Source: Companilactobacillus futsaii JCM 17355 (GTDB taxonomy: Bacteria > Bacillota > Bacilli > Lactobacillales > Lactobacillaceae). Taken from it: a stretch of DNA of 64,000 nucleotides. The notes under the pieces were generated by a model, which was not told where the DNA came from, searched no databases, and saw only the letters and a list, made by a program, of their open reading frames with translations. Positions 1 through 8,386 of this stretch are shown here, piece by piece. The stretch covers positions 1-64,000 of the forward strand of contig NZ_AZDO01000050.1 in assembly GCF_001435505.1 (NCBI RefSeq), written 5' to 3'. Positions within the stretch are counted from its first letter, which is position 1, and each line of letters opens with the position of its first letter. A program made the position numbers and the translations under genes.

Positions 1-65
1 GGTGTTTTTTTTATTTATTTTTTCTTAAGGTGGCTAACTTGATTATAAAATTCGCCGAATAATTA

Positions 66-2381
66 ATGCTGGAATTAAAACATATTAAAAAGTATTACCA
101 TGTTGGTGATTCCGTCACAAAAGCTCTAGATGACGTTTCTGTTGCTTTTCGTAAGCAAGAATTCGTAGCCATCTTAGGACCTAGTGGCTCTGGTAAAACG
201 ACCATGCTTAATGGTATCGGTGGTTTGGATATCTACGATTCAGGGGATCTAGTTATCAATGGTAAATCTACCAAGGACTTTTCTGAAGCCGACTGGGATG
301 CTTATCGTAACAATTCCGTTGGGTTTATTTTCCAAAGCTACAATATCATTGGACATTTGAGTATCCTAGATAACGTAGAAATGGGAATGACGCTTAGTGG
401 TGTCCCTAGTGAAGAAAAAGAGAAAAAAGCTCGCGAAGCCTTGGAACGAGTCGGTTTAGGTCCATATATCAACAAGAAACCTAACCAACTATCTGGTGGT
501 CAATTACAACGTGTAGCGATTGCTCGTGCGATTGCTAATGACCCAGAAATTTTACTTTGTGATGAACCTACTGGTGCTTTAGATACTGAAACCAGTGAAG
601 AAATCATGCAATTGATCAAAGAATTATCAGCTGAACGATTAGTTGTCATGGTTACTCACAACCCTACTTTGGCTAAAGAATATGCTGACCGTATTATCAA
701 CTTTGCTGATGGCAAAATTCTTGACGATTCAAATCCTTTCGTTGAAGATGCTTCTAAAGATAATTTTGAACTCAAGAAAACTAAGATGACTTTCTGGACG
801 GCTTTGAAATTGTCATTCACAAATTTGAAAACTAAAAAAGCCAGAACTGCTCTGACGGCTTTTGCTTCAAGTATTGGTATTATCAGTATCGCTATCGTTT
901 TAGCTTTGTCGTCTGGTTTCCAAAAGCAAATTGACAAAACCCAAGGTAACACTTTGGCACAATTCCCGGTTACTATTTCGCAAACTGCTTCTAAACAGAC
1001 AGCTTCTGTGGATAAAGTGAAAAACTCCAATTCCAAAAAAGTTACTTCCAAATTGAGTCAACAAGAGAAATCAACTCATACTAATAAATTAAACAAGAAT
1101 TACTTAAATTACATTAAGAACTTAGATCCAGAATTGAGTAAGAACGTCACTTATACTTATTCAACTGGTATGAATCTTTTGACTAAGAACGACGGCAAAG
1201 TTAAAACAGCCCAATTCTCTAATACTAACAGTTCTAATTCCATGAGTGGCATGTCTGCTGCTATGGCTTCATCAACTGGTATTGGAACTTCCGTGTATCC
1301 ATCTTCAAACAACAATAATTTCTTAAAGAAGCACTACAAAGTTATTGCTGGTGCTCTACCTAAGAATGAGAATGAAGTTATTTTGTTAGTTGACCGCGAT
1401 AATTCAACCAACATCAACGCTCTAAAGAACCTTGGTATGAACGTTAAAGATAATCAAAAAATCGACTTTAACAAATTAGTCGGTAAAGAATTCAAGGTCG
1501 TTGCTAACAATGATTACTACAATAAAGTCAGCAACAATCTTTACACACCAAATTCTAATTTAAATGACGTTTACAACAACGCTAACAACAAAACTATTAA
1601 GATTGCTGGTATTTTGAAAGTTAAATCCAAGTCATCTGAAAACATTCTTGCTTCAGGAATTGCTTACAGTGACAAATTAACTCAAGATATCATCCAAACT
1701 AACAAGAATTCTGACATCGTCCAAGCTCAAAAAGCTAGTGACAGTAACGTCTTAACTGGTAGCAATGTTGATGATACAACTAAGACTTCGTTAGTTAGTT
1801 ATCTTGGTGGTTCAACAACTCCTGCAAGTATCTTGATTTACCCTAATACTTTCAAGGATAAAGATAAGGTTCTAAGTTACTTAGATAAATACAACAAGGG
1901 CAAGAAGGAATCAAATAAAGTTATCTATACTGATTTAGCTGGTCAAGTTTCTAACTTAACTGGTGGCTTGATGGATGCTATCACATATGTCTTAGTAGCC
2001 TTCGCCGGAATATCTCTAGTAACAAGTATGATTATGATTGCTATCATCACTTACACTTCAGTGCTAGAAAGAACTAAAGAAATTGGTATTCTAAAAGCTT
2101 TGGGTGCTAGAAAGAAAGATATTACTCGCGTATTCGATGCTGAAACTACTATTTTAGGTGTTTCTTCCGGACTACTTGGTGTTATCATCGCTTGGTTGGC
2201 AACTTTCCCAATCAATATCATCTTGCAAAACATGACTGATCTGAAGAATGTCTCACAACTAAATCCAGTTCATGCAATCGTCTTGGTTATTATCAGTACG
2301 ATTCTAACTGTTTTAGGTGGTCACATTCCTGCTAAGATGGCGGCTAAAAAAGATGCTGCTACAGCACTTAGATCTGAATAA
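66..2381 (+). CDS. ABC transporter, fused ATPase-permease (MacB-like)
   Basis: A 771-residue fusion of an ABC ATPase and an FtsX/MacB-type permease, so probably an exporter or an extracytoplasmic mechanotransmitter; the substrate is unknown. Residues 1-225 are the ATPase: Walker A GPSGSGKT at about 38-45, LSGGQ near 144, Walker B LLCDEPTGALD near 167. A first membrane helix lies near 255-280, followed by a large Asn/Ser/Lys-rich extracellular domain to about 635. The end is an FtsX domain with three helices and the motif ERTKEIGILKALGA. This ATPase-first fusion is common in lactic acid bacteria. The ATG has only a weak ribosome site, and the upstream AAGGTGG serves no in-frame open start because a TAA lies between, so a gene may end just outside the window. 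Confidence 0.88.
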   Translation: MLELKHIKKYYHVGDSVTKALDDVSVAFRKQEFVAILGPSGSGKTTMLNGIGGLDIYDSGDLVINGKSTKDFSEADWDAYRNNSVGFIFQSYNIIGHLSILDNVEMGMTLSGVPSEEKEKKAREALERVGLGPYINKKPNQLSGGQLQRVAIARAIANDPEILLCDEPTGALDTETSEEIMQLIKELSAERLVVMVTHNPTLAKEYADRIINFADGKILDDSNPFVEDASKDNFELKKTKMTFWTALKLSFTNLKTKKARTALTAFASSIGIISIAIVLALSSGFQKQIDKTQGNTLAQFPVTISQTASKQTASVDKVKNSNSKKVTSKLSQQEKSTHTNKLNKNYLNYIKNLDPELSKNVTYTYSTGMNLLTKNDGKVKTAQFSNTNSSNSMSGMSAAMASSTGIGTSVYPSSNNNNFLKKHYKVIAGALPKNENEVILLVDRDNSTNINALKNLGMNVKDNQKIDFNKLVGKEFKVVANNDYYNKVSNNLYTPNSNLNDVYNNANNKTIKIAGILKVKSKSSENILASGIAYSDKLTQDIIQTNKNSDIVQAQKASDSNVLTGSNVDDTTKTSLVSYLGGSTTPASILIYPNTFKDKDKVLSYLDKYNKGKKESNKVIYTDLAGQVSNLTGGLMDAITYVLVAFAGISLVTSMIMIAIITYTSVLERTKEIGILKALGARKKDITRVFDAETTILGVSSGLLGVIIAWLATFPINIILQNMTDLKNVSQLNPVHAIVLVIISTILTVLGGHIPAKMAAKKDAATALRSE

Positions 2382-2390
2382 TTCATAATA

Positions 2391-2430
2391 AAAACTCCTC
2401 AAAATTAATTAAAATTTTGAGGAGTTTTTA
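2391..2430. terminator. Bidirectional intrinsic terminator
   Basis: A 16-bp inverted repeat around ACTCCTC/GAGGAGT is flanked by an A-run and a T-run. It can end the ABC transporter from the left and the YdbT-like gene from the right. Confidence 0.85.
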
Positions 2431-2462
2431 TTACAGACAGCAAGCATCTAAATTAATTACAA

Positions 2463-3890
2463 TTATTCTTTATACCATTTCAAAACGGAATCAATATCGG
2501 CTTGTTTTTGATAATCTACATTAAAACTTCGCTTAGCAATGCCGGAGCGTACGTTGACTGTTAAACCAGCAATTTGCTTTTTCTCTAGCCACAAACTATT
2601 ACGTCGCTTTAAAAATTGAATCGTCATTTTAGGGATGAACATCGTTTGTTTAGTCATTAAAGAACTATTTTGCAAGAAAATATAGTCTCGATTTAAAACT
2701 GTTACCTTAGAGCGCTTGGACTTAAGATAAGCTGGAATATTCCACAAAATCAAAACTACCATCGTTAAAATTACCGTGATTAAAATGTGGTTGTGTAAAA
2801 TTGCAATCAAAATAATTAATATCGGCAAGGACCACAAGCTGTAATTTCTGAAATTATAAAAATACGTAAATTTCTGTGGTTGAAATTCTGGAATAGCAAA
2901 CGGAACACTCTTAAAAAAATGTGTCATAAATTGCGGAATCTTATCTGTCTTAATTACTGGCATTACGATGATGCCCTTTTCTGTATCGCCTTGATTAGAA
3001 TTTGACACTATCACTAATTGAATCGTCGCAATCTTCAAAAAACTTCGCATTAACGGTTGCTTAATAACGATAGCTTGAATCCGCTCAGTTGCAATCGTCG
3101 TCTTCTTAGTCTGGAACAAGCCACGCTCAATTACGAATTGCCCATCGTTTTCTGTCAGTCGAAAGTGATAATACTTAGCAATCAAAATTAACGCTGAACC
3201 GATGTAAAAAATCACAACTACTAATATGGCTAAAAAGACTACCACTAGAAAACCTAAACCAGCCGCTTTAGTTGCCATATCTGCATAAAATTGGTCATTG
3301 ATTAAATCGGAAATTTTACCATAAGCGGCCAAAACAACTAATAATCCACTAAGAAAAGCAGGTGATGTTAAAGAAAATGACAATAAGTCAGACCAAGAAA
3401 TTTGATAAGTATTTTTGGCAACCGGTTTAATATCTTCAACGACTTGGACACCATCTCTTAGATGATTGATTTCATCTTTAAGACTACTAGGTACGGCTTT
3501 TAGAGATACCTCTGAAGTTTCTGAATGACCAGCTGTTTCAATCTCTAACTCTACTAATTTAAATGGTTTTAAAAAGAACCACTGGTTAGTTGTGATATTT
3601 TGAATTCTCTTGTATGGCACGTGGTTGACTTTTTTGACGAATAAACCACTTCTAATGACAATTTCACTCTCAAGCAGTTGATAAGTGTACATAAAATAAT
3701 CGACAAAAATATCGGCAACTGACCAAATGATTAGTACAGCAACGATTACGATAATAATCTTTTGAAATTGAGTATTATCGTTATTCATCCCAATTGCCAA
3801 AATTATTAAAGGAATAATCACGCTTCGAATTGAAGTGTACGTCAAAAAAATTAGCGCTGCGGGATGCATTCGTCTCGGTTTAGATGTCAT
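2463..3890 (-). CDS. ydbT: YdbT-like bacterial PH-domain membrane protein
   Basis: A 475-residue polytopic membrane protein of the bPH2 (DUF304) family. Several PH-like modules alternate with hydrophobic hairpins, for example near residues 15-65, 170-230 and 350-385. The repeated signature 'VPYKRIQNI' (about 95) and 'IATERIQAI' (about 265) is typical. The B. subtilis ydbS/ydbT pair is the family model; a link to envelope stress or resistance to antimicrobial compounds has been proposed, but the biochemical role is unclear. The start has AGGAGG six bases upstream. It overlaps the end of the ydbS-like gene by 11 bases, so the two are probably translated together. Confidence 0.82.
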   Translation of the reverse strand: MTSKPRRMHPAALIFLTYTSIRSVIIPLIILAIGMNNDNTQFQKIIIVIVAVLIIWSVADIFVDYFMYTYQLLESEIVIRSGLFVKKVNHVPYKRIQNITTNQWFFLKPFKLVELEIETAGHSETSEVSLKAVPSSLKDEINHLRDGVQVVEDIKPVAKNTYQISWSDLLSFSLTSPAFLSGLLVVLAAYGKISDLINDQFYADMATKAAGLGFLVVVFLAILVVVIFYIGSALILIAKYYHFRLTENDGQFVIERGLFQTKKTTIATERIQAIVIKQPLMRSFLKIATIQLVIVSNSNQGDTEKGIIVMPVIKTDKIPQFMTHFFKSVPFAIPEFQPQKFTYFYNFRNYSLWSLPILIILIAILHNHILITVILTMVVLILWNIPAYLKSKRSKVTVLNRDYIFLQNSSLMTKQTMFIPKMTIQFLKRRNSLWLEKKQIAGLTVNVRSGIAKRSFNVDYQKQADIDSVLKWYKE

Positions 3891-4365
3891 TTCTGGCCTC
3901 CTGCGCTAATTTCATGATCAATTCTTTTAGTTTATCAGCCGTTTTTTCATCTAATCCTGCAATATCTTCCGCTCCAGCTGCTGTTTCAACGACAACTTTT
4001 TGTAATTTCTTGAGACGTAAAATTGGTCCCTGTTTCAGGGTAACATTTTGCACACGAGCAATTGGAATAATAATTTGTTTACGAAAGAAGAAACCATGGT
4101 GCAGTTCAACTTGTCGTCCATCAATAAAATAAGTCCAATAATTCCAATGGTAATTAACTAATCCCATATCAAAAGCAAAATTCAATACGCCTATGATTAG
4201 TGCTGCCAAACTAGCCCCAAATAGAAATTGTTCAAAAAATCCACTGGCCCAGTTCTTTCCTACAAGTAGTGCTACGGCAATTATTAGCCAAATTCCCAAA
4301 GTAATTAAAGCCTTAATCTGCCAAATCGTTTTGATCGACGACGGTAGTTTCTCCACCTGTTCCAT
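3880..4365 (-). CDS. ydbS: YdbS-like bacterial PH-domain membrane protein
   Basis: A 161-residue protein with two membrane helices (about 18-38 and 44-65) followed by one bPH2 module ('GFFFRKQIIIPIARVQNV', then a beta-rich C-terminus). It is the short partner of the YdbT-like protein. In Firmicutes the two are nearly always adjacent in this order and presumably form one membrane complex. First gene of the two-gene operon, with an 11-base overlap into ydbT. The function of the complex is not settled. Confidence 0.82.
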   Translation of the reverse strand: MEQVEKLPSSIKTIWQIKALITLGIWLIIAVALLVGKNWASGFFEQFLFGASLAALIIGVLNFAFDMGLVNYHWNYWTYFIDGRQVELHHGFFFRKQIIIPIARVQNVTLKQGPILRLKKLQKVVVETAAGAEDIAGLDEKTADKLKELIMKLAQEARNDI

Positions 4366-4426
4366 TATTAATCCCCCTAAAACTAATTTTTCTTAATCAT
4401 ATCAAAAAAGTTTCAGAGTTCCAAAA

Positions 4427-5395
4427 TTACATGGCAGCTTTGACGTCATCCAATACTTGAGCAATATCGCCCTTAATAGCCTGACCCTTGTCCTCAATTT
4501 CTTCTGGCAAAAATTGATAATCACGGTTAATCATAACGTCATAGGCACCGTCAAGACTACCTGTTAATCCCCAGAAAGGTTCTTGAATAAACATTGGAGT
4601 CATGCGACCTACACCTAGCTCGATCAACAAAAGATGGTCATCATGCAAATGATTCAAAACATCGTCAGATATCTTTTGGTACTCTTGGTGATATCTAGTT
4701 CCCTCAAGAAAATTACCGTAACCACGTACCCAAGGAAAAGCTTCAGCACCACAATTTTGACAGTGAGGAATCAATTCAGTTGGGACTTTAGTGTCATCCC
4801 CCATGGCTTGAATCATTTCTTCAACCGGCTTGACTGCATCCCAAACTTCATCACTACATTGTTGTGAACATTGGAAATAACGATGGTCTCCTTGAATTTG
4901 AGCAACCTTTTCTTCAGGAAAAGCCTTGATTGCTTGAGTATCTTGATTAGTCGTTAAAATAAAATAATCTTTATCCTTTAAAATTTCTTGAAGATCCAAA
5001 AATGGCTTTCTAATTTCAGCGTGTTGAGTCGTATATAAGAAAGTAGCTAAATAACCCCAATATTCTTCACGACTAGGCCAAGGATATTGCATTCCCGAAA
5101 AAGCTCCTTTAATACCATATTTCTCAGCAAACTTCCCAAAATACTTTCTAAATGAGGCATTGTCTTCGTAGTAAAAATCACCACCACCGGCAGCTGACAA
5201 ACCTGAAGCTCCCCCAACGATAATGTGATCAGCTTCTTTGATTTTATCCGCTAAGATCTGTACTTGTTCTTCATATGGCAACATTGGCTTTTCCGTCAAT
5301 TTAACTGGTGTCTTGCCACTAGCGTAAACGTTAAAAAATTGTTGATAATTCATTTGTGTCTTCATTACTAATTGTTCATAAAATGATTGAGCCAT
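4427..5395 (-). CDS. SIR2-family protein, class-M-like (SirTM) sirtuin
   Basis: A 322-residue NAD-binding Sir2-fold protein. Visible motifs: GGASGLSAAGG (about 60-70, NAD loop), LTTNQDTQ (about 148, in place of TQNID), QGDHRYFQCSQQC (about 168), CQNCG (zinc cysteines), and LIELGVGRMTPMFIQEPFW. This pattern, without the classical HG catalytic pair, matches SirTM proteins, which in staphylococci and streptococci ADP-ribosylate the lipoylated GcvH-L protein. The usual macrodomain, GcvH-L and LplA2 partners are absent here. It starts one base into the stop codon of the paralogue upstream (TAATG), with AAGGAG before it, so the two are coupled. Deacetylase or ADP-ribosyltransferase activity is inference; the Sir2 fold is well supported. 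Confidence 0.85.
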   Translation of the reverse strand: MAQSFYEQLVMKTQMNYQQFFNVYASGKTPVKLTEKPMLPYEEQVQILADKIKEADHIIVGGASGLSAAGGGDFYYEDNASFRKYFGKFAEKYGIKGAFSGMQYPWPSREEYWGYLATFLYTTQHAEIRKPFLDLQEILKDKDYFILTTNQDTQAIKAFPEEKVAQIQGDHRYFQCSQQCSDEVWDAVKPVEEMIQAMGDDTKVPTELIPHCQNCGAEAFPWVRGYGNFLEGTRYHQEYQKISDDVLNHLHDDHLLLIELGVGRMTPMFIQEPFWGLTGSLDGAYDVMINRDYQFLPEEIEDKGQAIKGDIAQVLDDVKAAM

Positions 5396-6081
5396 TATTT
5401 ATTCTCCTTCAATAAATCTTTAAATGTAGTTTCGATATCTCCCGGTAAAGCGATGGACCTTGATTCTATTTCTGGTGCAATCATGATCTCATTTACCATA
5501 TTGAGCGTCACATAATTCCACGAAGGTAGTTGACTAACAGCCTTCATCAGAGGTTGCTTAATCAACTTATTTCGTGAACCGATTCCTAATTCAAGTTGAA
5601 CGACTTTTTTGTCAGCATATTGGTTGACAGATTGGTCAAAACGTTGTTTTTGTTTTTGCCACTGTGGTGATTGCATTTCTAATTGATCGAAATTTCCTTC
5701 TATTTCGAAGATTTTTCCAGGATCAAATCCATTTAATTGAAAATGCGTATCAGCGTTAGATGTGACGACAAAATAATCTTTTTGATCAACAATTTGCTTC
5801 AACATTGCAAAGATTTCGGTCTTTTGATAATCATCGATTAAATATTGATGTACTTTACGCATGAATTCTTGATGATCTGGCGTCGGAATCTGTGCAAAGA
5901 CACCTTGAATCAAACTATTAATTCCGTAAAGAATGTTGAAATGACCAAAATATTTTTCGAAATTATCATCATCAGCAAAAATATTATATCCTTCAGCAAT
6001 CGACAAACCATTGCTAGCACTGATTAAAAGTGCATCGCTCTGATCAATTAAATGTTTAACTTCTTTTATTTTTGTGTTCAT
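5395..6081 (-). CDS. Zinc-less SIR2/SirTM-like paralogue
   Basis: A 228-residue relative of the adjacent sirtuin. It keeps the NAD-loop region (ISASNGLSIAEG near 20-31), FVVTSNADTHF (about 106), FEIEGNF (about 125) and LELGIGSRNKLIKQPLM (about 162). The roughly 90-residue stretch that carries the zinc cysteines in its neighbour is reduced to a short linker with no cysteine. It is first in the operon, with AAGGAAAA before the ATG, and overlaps the next gene by one base. It may be a regulatory or structural partner of the longer sirtuin, or bind NAD or ADP-ribose without catalysis. That role is inference. Confidence 0.75.
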   Translation of the reverse strand: MNTKIKEVKHLIDQSDALLISASNGLSIAEGYNIFADDDNFEKYFGHFNILYGINSLIQGVFAQIPTPDHQEFMRKVHQYLIDDYQKTEIFAMLKQIVDQKDYFVVTSNADTHFQLNGFDPGKIFEIEGNFDQLEMQSPQWQKQKQRFDQSVNQYADKKVVQLELGIGSRNKLIKQPLMKAVSQLPSWNYVTLNMVNEIMIAPEIESRSIALPGDIETTFKDLLKENK

Positions 6082-6154
6082 TTATTTTCCTTTTTATCCT
6101 CCATATAGTACAATTACGTACACAGTGTATGAAAATCATTTTTTGAATTTAAGA

Positions 6155-6201
6155 ACACTTTTGTGAATTTGCCTAATTTCATAACATATTTTCAAAAGTG
6201 T
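6155..6201. promoter_or_regulatory. Candidate operator, inverted ACACTTTTG repeat
   Basis: ACACTTTTG at 6155-6163 and its complement CAAAAGTGT at 6193-6201 flank the region just upstream of the TetR start. They lie in the shared divergent promoter region of the sirtuin operon and the TetR gene. Spacing of about 29 bases is long for a single TetR site, so these may be two half-sites or two operators. Confidence 0.4.
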
Positions 6202-6213
6202 AAGGGAGAAAAT

Positions 6214-6813
6214 ATGTCTAATACAAAAAAGCTAGACCGTAGAACCATTTATACAATCAGTACCATTAAGGATTCTTTTTTGGAACTAATCAATCAAGAG
6301 CCATACCCCCAAATCAATGTTGCCAAGCTATGTCGTCATGCGGATATGACCCGTTCGACTTTTTATGCCCATTTTGACAACTTAACAGCCGTCTTGAATG
6401 CAGTTTTGGATGATGCCTTACTATTCACCGACAATAATCAATCCAATACAACTATCGATCCAACTGCTAGTTTGGATTTATTGAAAGAAAATGAATCTCT
6501 TTTACCGGCCTGCCAACGAATTGCCGATTCTAGTAAATATCGTAAGTTATTAATGGACCCCAGTTTGAATGATTATATTATTGGTCGCATCGTCGCTCAT
6601 GAAAAAGATAAACTCGTTCCATCTATTCAGAAGCGAACTGGTCTCAATGAATCGGAAGCAGAATTATTGTTTAACTATTCAATCCACGGATCTTTTGCCA
6701 TCAACAAACGTCATCATTTCATTAAAGACGATGATTGGTATCGTGAATTACAATTACTCAATCAATTCACCAGTGCTGGTTATGAATCTATTAGAAAAAA
6801 TAATTCCAAATAA
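6214..6813 (+). CDS. TetR/AcrR-family transcriptional regulator
   Basis: A 199-residue regulator with an N-terminal TetR helix-turn-helix (residues about 10-55: KLCRHADMTRSTFYAHFDNL) and a helical ligand-binding domain. The ATG at 6214 is chosen because AAGGGAG lies seven bases upstream; a longer GTG reading from 6163 has no ribosome site and would cover the promoter. It is transcribed away from the sirtuin operon, so it probably controls that operon and itself. The ligand cannot be predicted. Confidence 0.88.
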   Translation: MSNTKKLDRRTIYTISTIKDSFLELINQEPYPQINVAKLCRHADMTRSTFYAHFDNLTAVLNAVLDDALLFTDNNQSNTTIDPTASLDLLKENESLLPACQRIADSSKYRKLLMDPSLNDYIIGRIVAHEKDKLVPSIQKRTGLNESEAELLFNYSIHGSFAINKRHHFIKDDDWYRELQLLNQFTSAGYESIRKNNSK

Positions 6814-6861
6814 AAAGACATTACCTAGTAATCAATTGACTACTAAGTAATGCCTTTTTTT
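6812..6861. terminator. Bidirectional intrinsic terminator
   Basis: GACATTACCTAGTA (6817-6830) pairs imperfectly with TACTAAGTAATGCC (6841-6854), bounded by A- and T-runs. It separates the TetR gene from the convergent degV gene. Confidence 0.8.
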
Positions 6862-7708
6862 ATATTTTAACTACTGCAATCCCAATCAAACCGGGACCAG
6901 TATGAACTCCTAAAGCGGGTCCAACTTGTTCAGTAAATTCTTGTTGTCCTTTAATACCGTTGTCATGCAAAATATCTAACATGTGTTGACCACCGGCTTC
7001 ATCAGCTCCATGACCAATACCAATCATGTATTTATCACCATCATTGATGAAATCTTGAGCATAACCAAGCATCATCTTTTGACCTTTTTTCATACCACGA
7101 GCTTTGGCGGCAATCGTGTAAGTACCTTCAGGTGTACAAGTGACGATTGGTGCTAGTTTTAACATTCCACCAACTGCAGAAGCAACCGCACTGATTCGAC
7201 CACCAGCTCTTAAGTAAGTCAAAGTTGGAATACAGAAGTAGACCATGGCGTTTTGGCACATCTTCTCCACTGCAGCAGCAACTTCATTTAAAGTCTTACC
7301 TTCATCAACCAAGTTTTTGGCACCAATGGCAATCAAACCAGAAGCAATAGCAACTTGTTTCGTATCAAAATATTTAGAAACAAAACGATCATCATCATCT
7401 AGAAAGACTTTCAAAAAATTAAATGTCCCACTCAAACCTGACGAAACCGAAATTGACATAATCTGTGTGTAACCATCATTAGCGATTTGATCCAAAGTCT
7501 TTTGAATCGATTCACCTGATGGCAATGAAGTTTTAGGAATTTCAACGGGTAAATTTTTGTAAACTTCTTCAGCCGAAATATTAACCCGGTCCAAGTAAGT
7601 TTTGTCATGGTAAGCAATTTGCATTGGTAACTCATAGATACCAGCCTTTTTGAGATATTCTTTAGGCAAATCACAACAAGAATCTACCAATACAGCAATC
7701 TTTTCCAT
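6860..7708 (-). CDS. DegV family fatty-acid-binding protein
   Basis: A 282-residue DegV (EDD fold) protein. It starts MEKIAVLVDSCCDLP, the DegV hallmark of strand 1, and has TSLPSGESI (about 78) and SGLSGTFNF, whose serine and threonine contact the fatty acid carboxylate. The C-terminus is GPALGVHTGPGLIGIAVVK. DegV/FakB proteins bind a fatty acid and present it to the FakA kinase; FakA is not in the window, and lactobacilli carry several DegV paralogues. Lies five bases after the DUF1836 gene, in one operon. Confidence 0.88.
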   Translation of the reverse strand: MEKIAVLVDSCCDLPKEYLKKAGIYELPMQIAYHDKTYLDRVNISAEEVYKNLPVEIPKTSLPSGESIQKTLDQIANDGYTQIMSISVSSGLSGTFNFLKVFLDDDDRFVSKYFDTKQVAIASGLIAIGAKNLVDEGKTLNEVAAAVEKMCQNAMVYFCIPTLTYLRAGGRISAVASAVGGMLKLAPIVTCTPEGTYTIAAKARGMKKGQKMMLGYAQDFINDGDKYMIGIGHGADEAGGQHMLDILHDNGIKGQQEFTEQVGPALGVHTGPGLIGIAVVKI

Positions 7709-7713
7709 TCTAA

Positions 7714-8244
7714 TTAACTCTTTTCATCTGAATTGTTTTCAATCATTAATATTTTCTTCGTAATTAGTTTCGTGGCAAAAGCCATTGTCACCATCTCGAC
7801 CATCAAATAAGCTGAAGATTGATCCTTTTCAGATAAAGCTTGTTTCTCTTCACGATGATTCAACATTCGTAAAGCTATTTCTTGTTTTTCACAAAAGAAA
7901 TCATATGCTTGGGCAATACCACCGTTTAAACGTGTCATTACCTTCAGACCTTCTTCAATGTCGTTGATTGAAACTACTTGTTTCAAAAAAGTTATGGCAA
8001 TCAAATATGCTAAATGTTCACGAGTATATCGCTTCTTTTCTGGATGAGGCAATAAACCATTCTTCACGTAATTATTGACCATTGATGTGGTGACAACGGG
8101 ACCATCCTCCAACCAAACGGATCCAATATATTTATCAACTAGTGTCAATAGTTGATCACGGTACAGATCTAGTTCTGGCAAATCCTCAAACCTTGGCATG
8201 TGATAGGCCTCTACCTTGTCTAACCAGTCTTGTAATTCATCCAT
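7714..8244 (-). CDS. DUF1836 family protein, probable regulator
   Basis: A 176-residue protein of the DUF1836 family. The central part, TTSMVNNYVKNGLLPHPEKK then YTREHLAYLI, resembles a MerR-like winged helix with an NYxK recognition turn. DUF1836 genes are often adjacent to degV in Firmicutes, as here. RBS AAAAGGAG precedes the ATG. Two palindromes overlap its promoter region, which would suit autoregulation. The function is not known. Confidence 0.75.
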   Translation of the reverse strand: MDELQDWLDKVEAYHMPRFEDLPELDLYRDQLLTLVDKYIGSVWLEDGPVVTTSMVNNYVKNGLLPHPEKKRYTREHLAYLIAITFLKQVVSINDIEEGLKVMTRLNGGIAQAYDFFCEKQEIALRMLNHREEKQALSEKDQSSAYLMVEMVTMAFATKLITKKILMIENNSDEKS

Positions 8245-8283
8245 AAGAAAGCGCTCCTTTTGTAATTACTTTTATAATTTAAC

Positions 8284-8324
8284 ATAGTTATCTTAACTAT
8301 TCAATCTAGTTTTAAAAACTAGAT
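8284..8324. promoter_or_regulatory. Two adjacent palindromes upstream of the DUF1836-degV operon
   Basis: ATAGTTA-tct-TAACTAT (8284-8300) is followed after three bases by ATCTAGTTTT-a-AAAACTAGAT (8304-8324). Both lie 40-80 bases upstream of the DUF1836 start, over plausible minus-strand promoter elements (TTGAAT near 8302). The second could also form an RNA hairpin, but neither has a terminator T-run. Confidence 0.45.
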
Positions 8325-8357
8325 GTGATTTTATTCTGATTCCTCTCTTATTGTATC

Positions 8358-8386
8358 AAAAAAAGCCTTGAATACTATTCAAGACT
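8358..8386 (-). terminator. Intrinsic terminator overlapping a stop codon
   Basis: An 11-bp stem AGCCTTGAATA/TATTCAAGACT with one G-T pair, followed on the minus strand by seven T. It spans the stop codon of the first APC permease. Confidence 0.8.

Noticed and set aside
656-1051. Antisense reading frame of 131 codons inside the ABC transporter
   Set aside because: No ribosome site and no family likeness; it is the complement of a strongly conserved gene.
6163-6213. Longer GTG start of the sirtuin-linked TetR gene
   Set aside because: It lacks a ribosome site and would translate through the promoter and a candidate operator.
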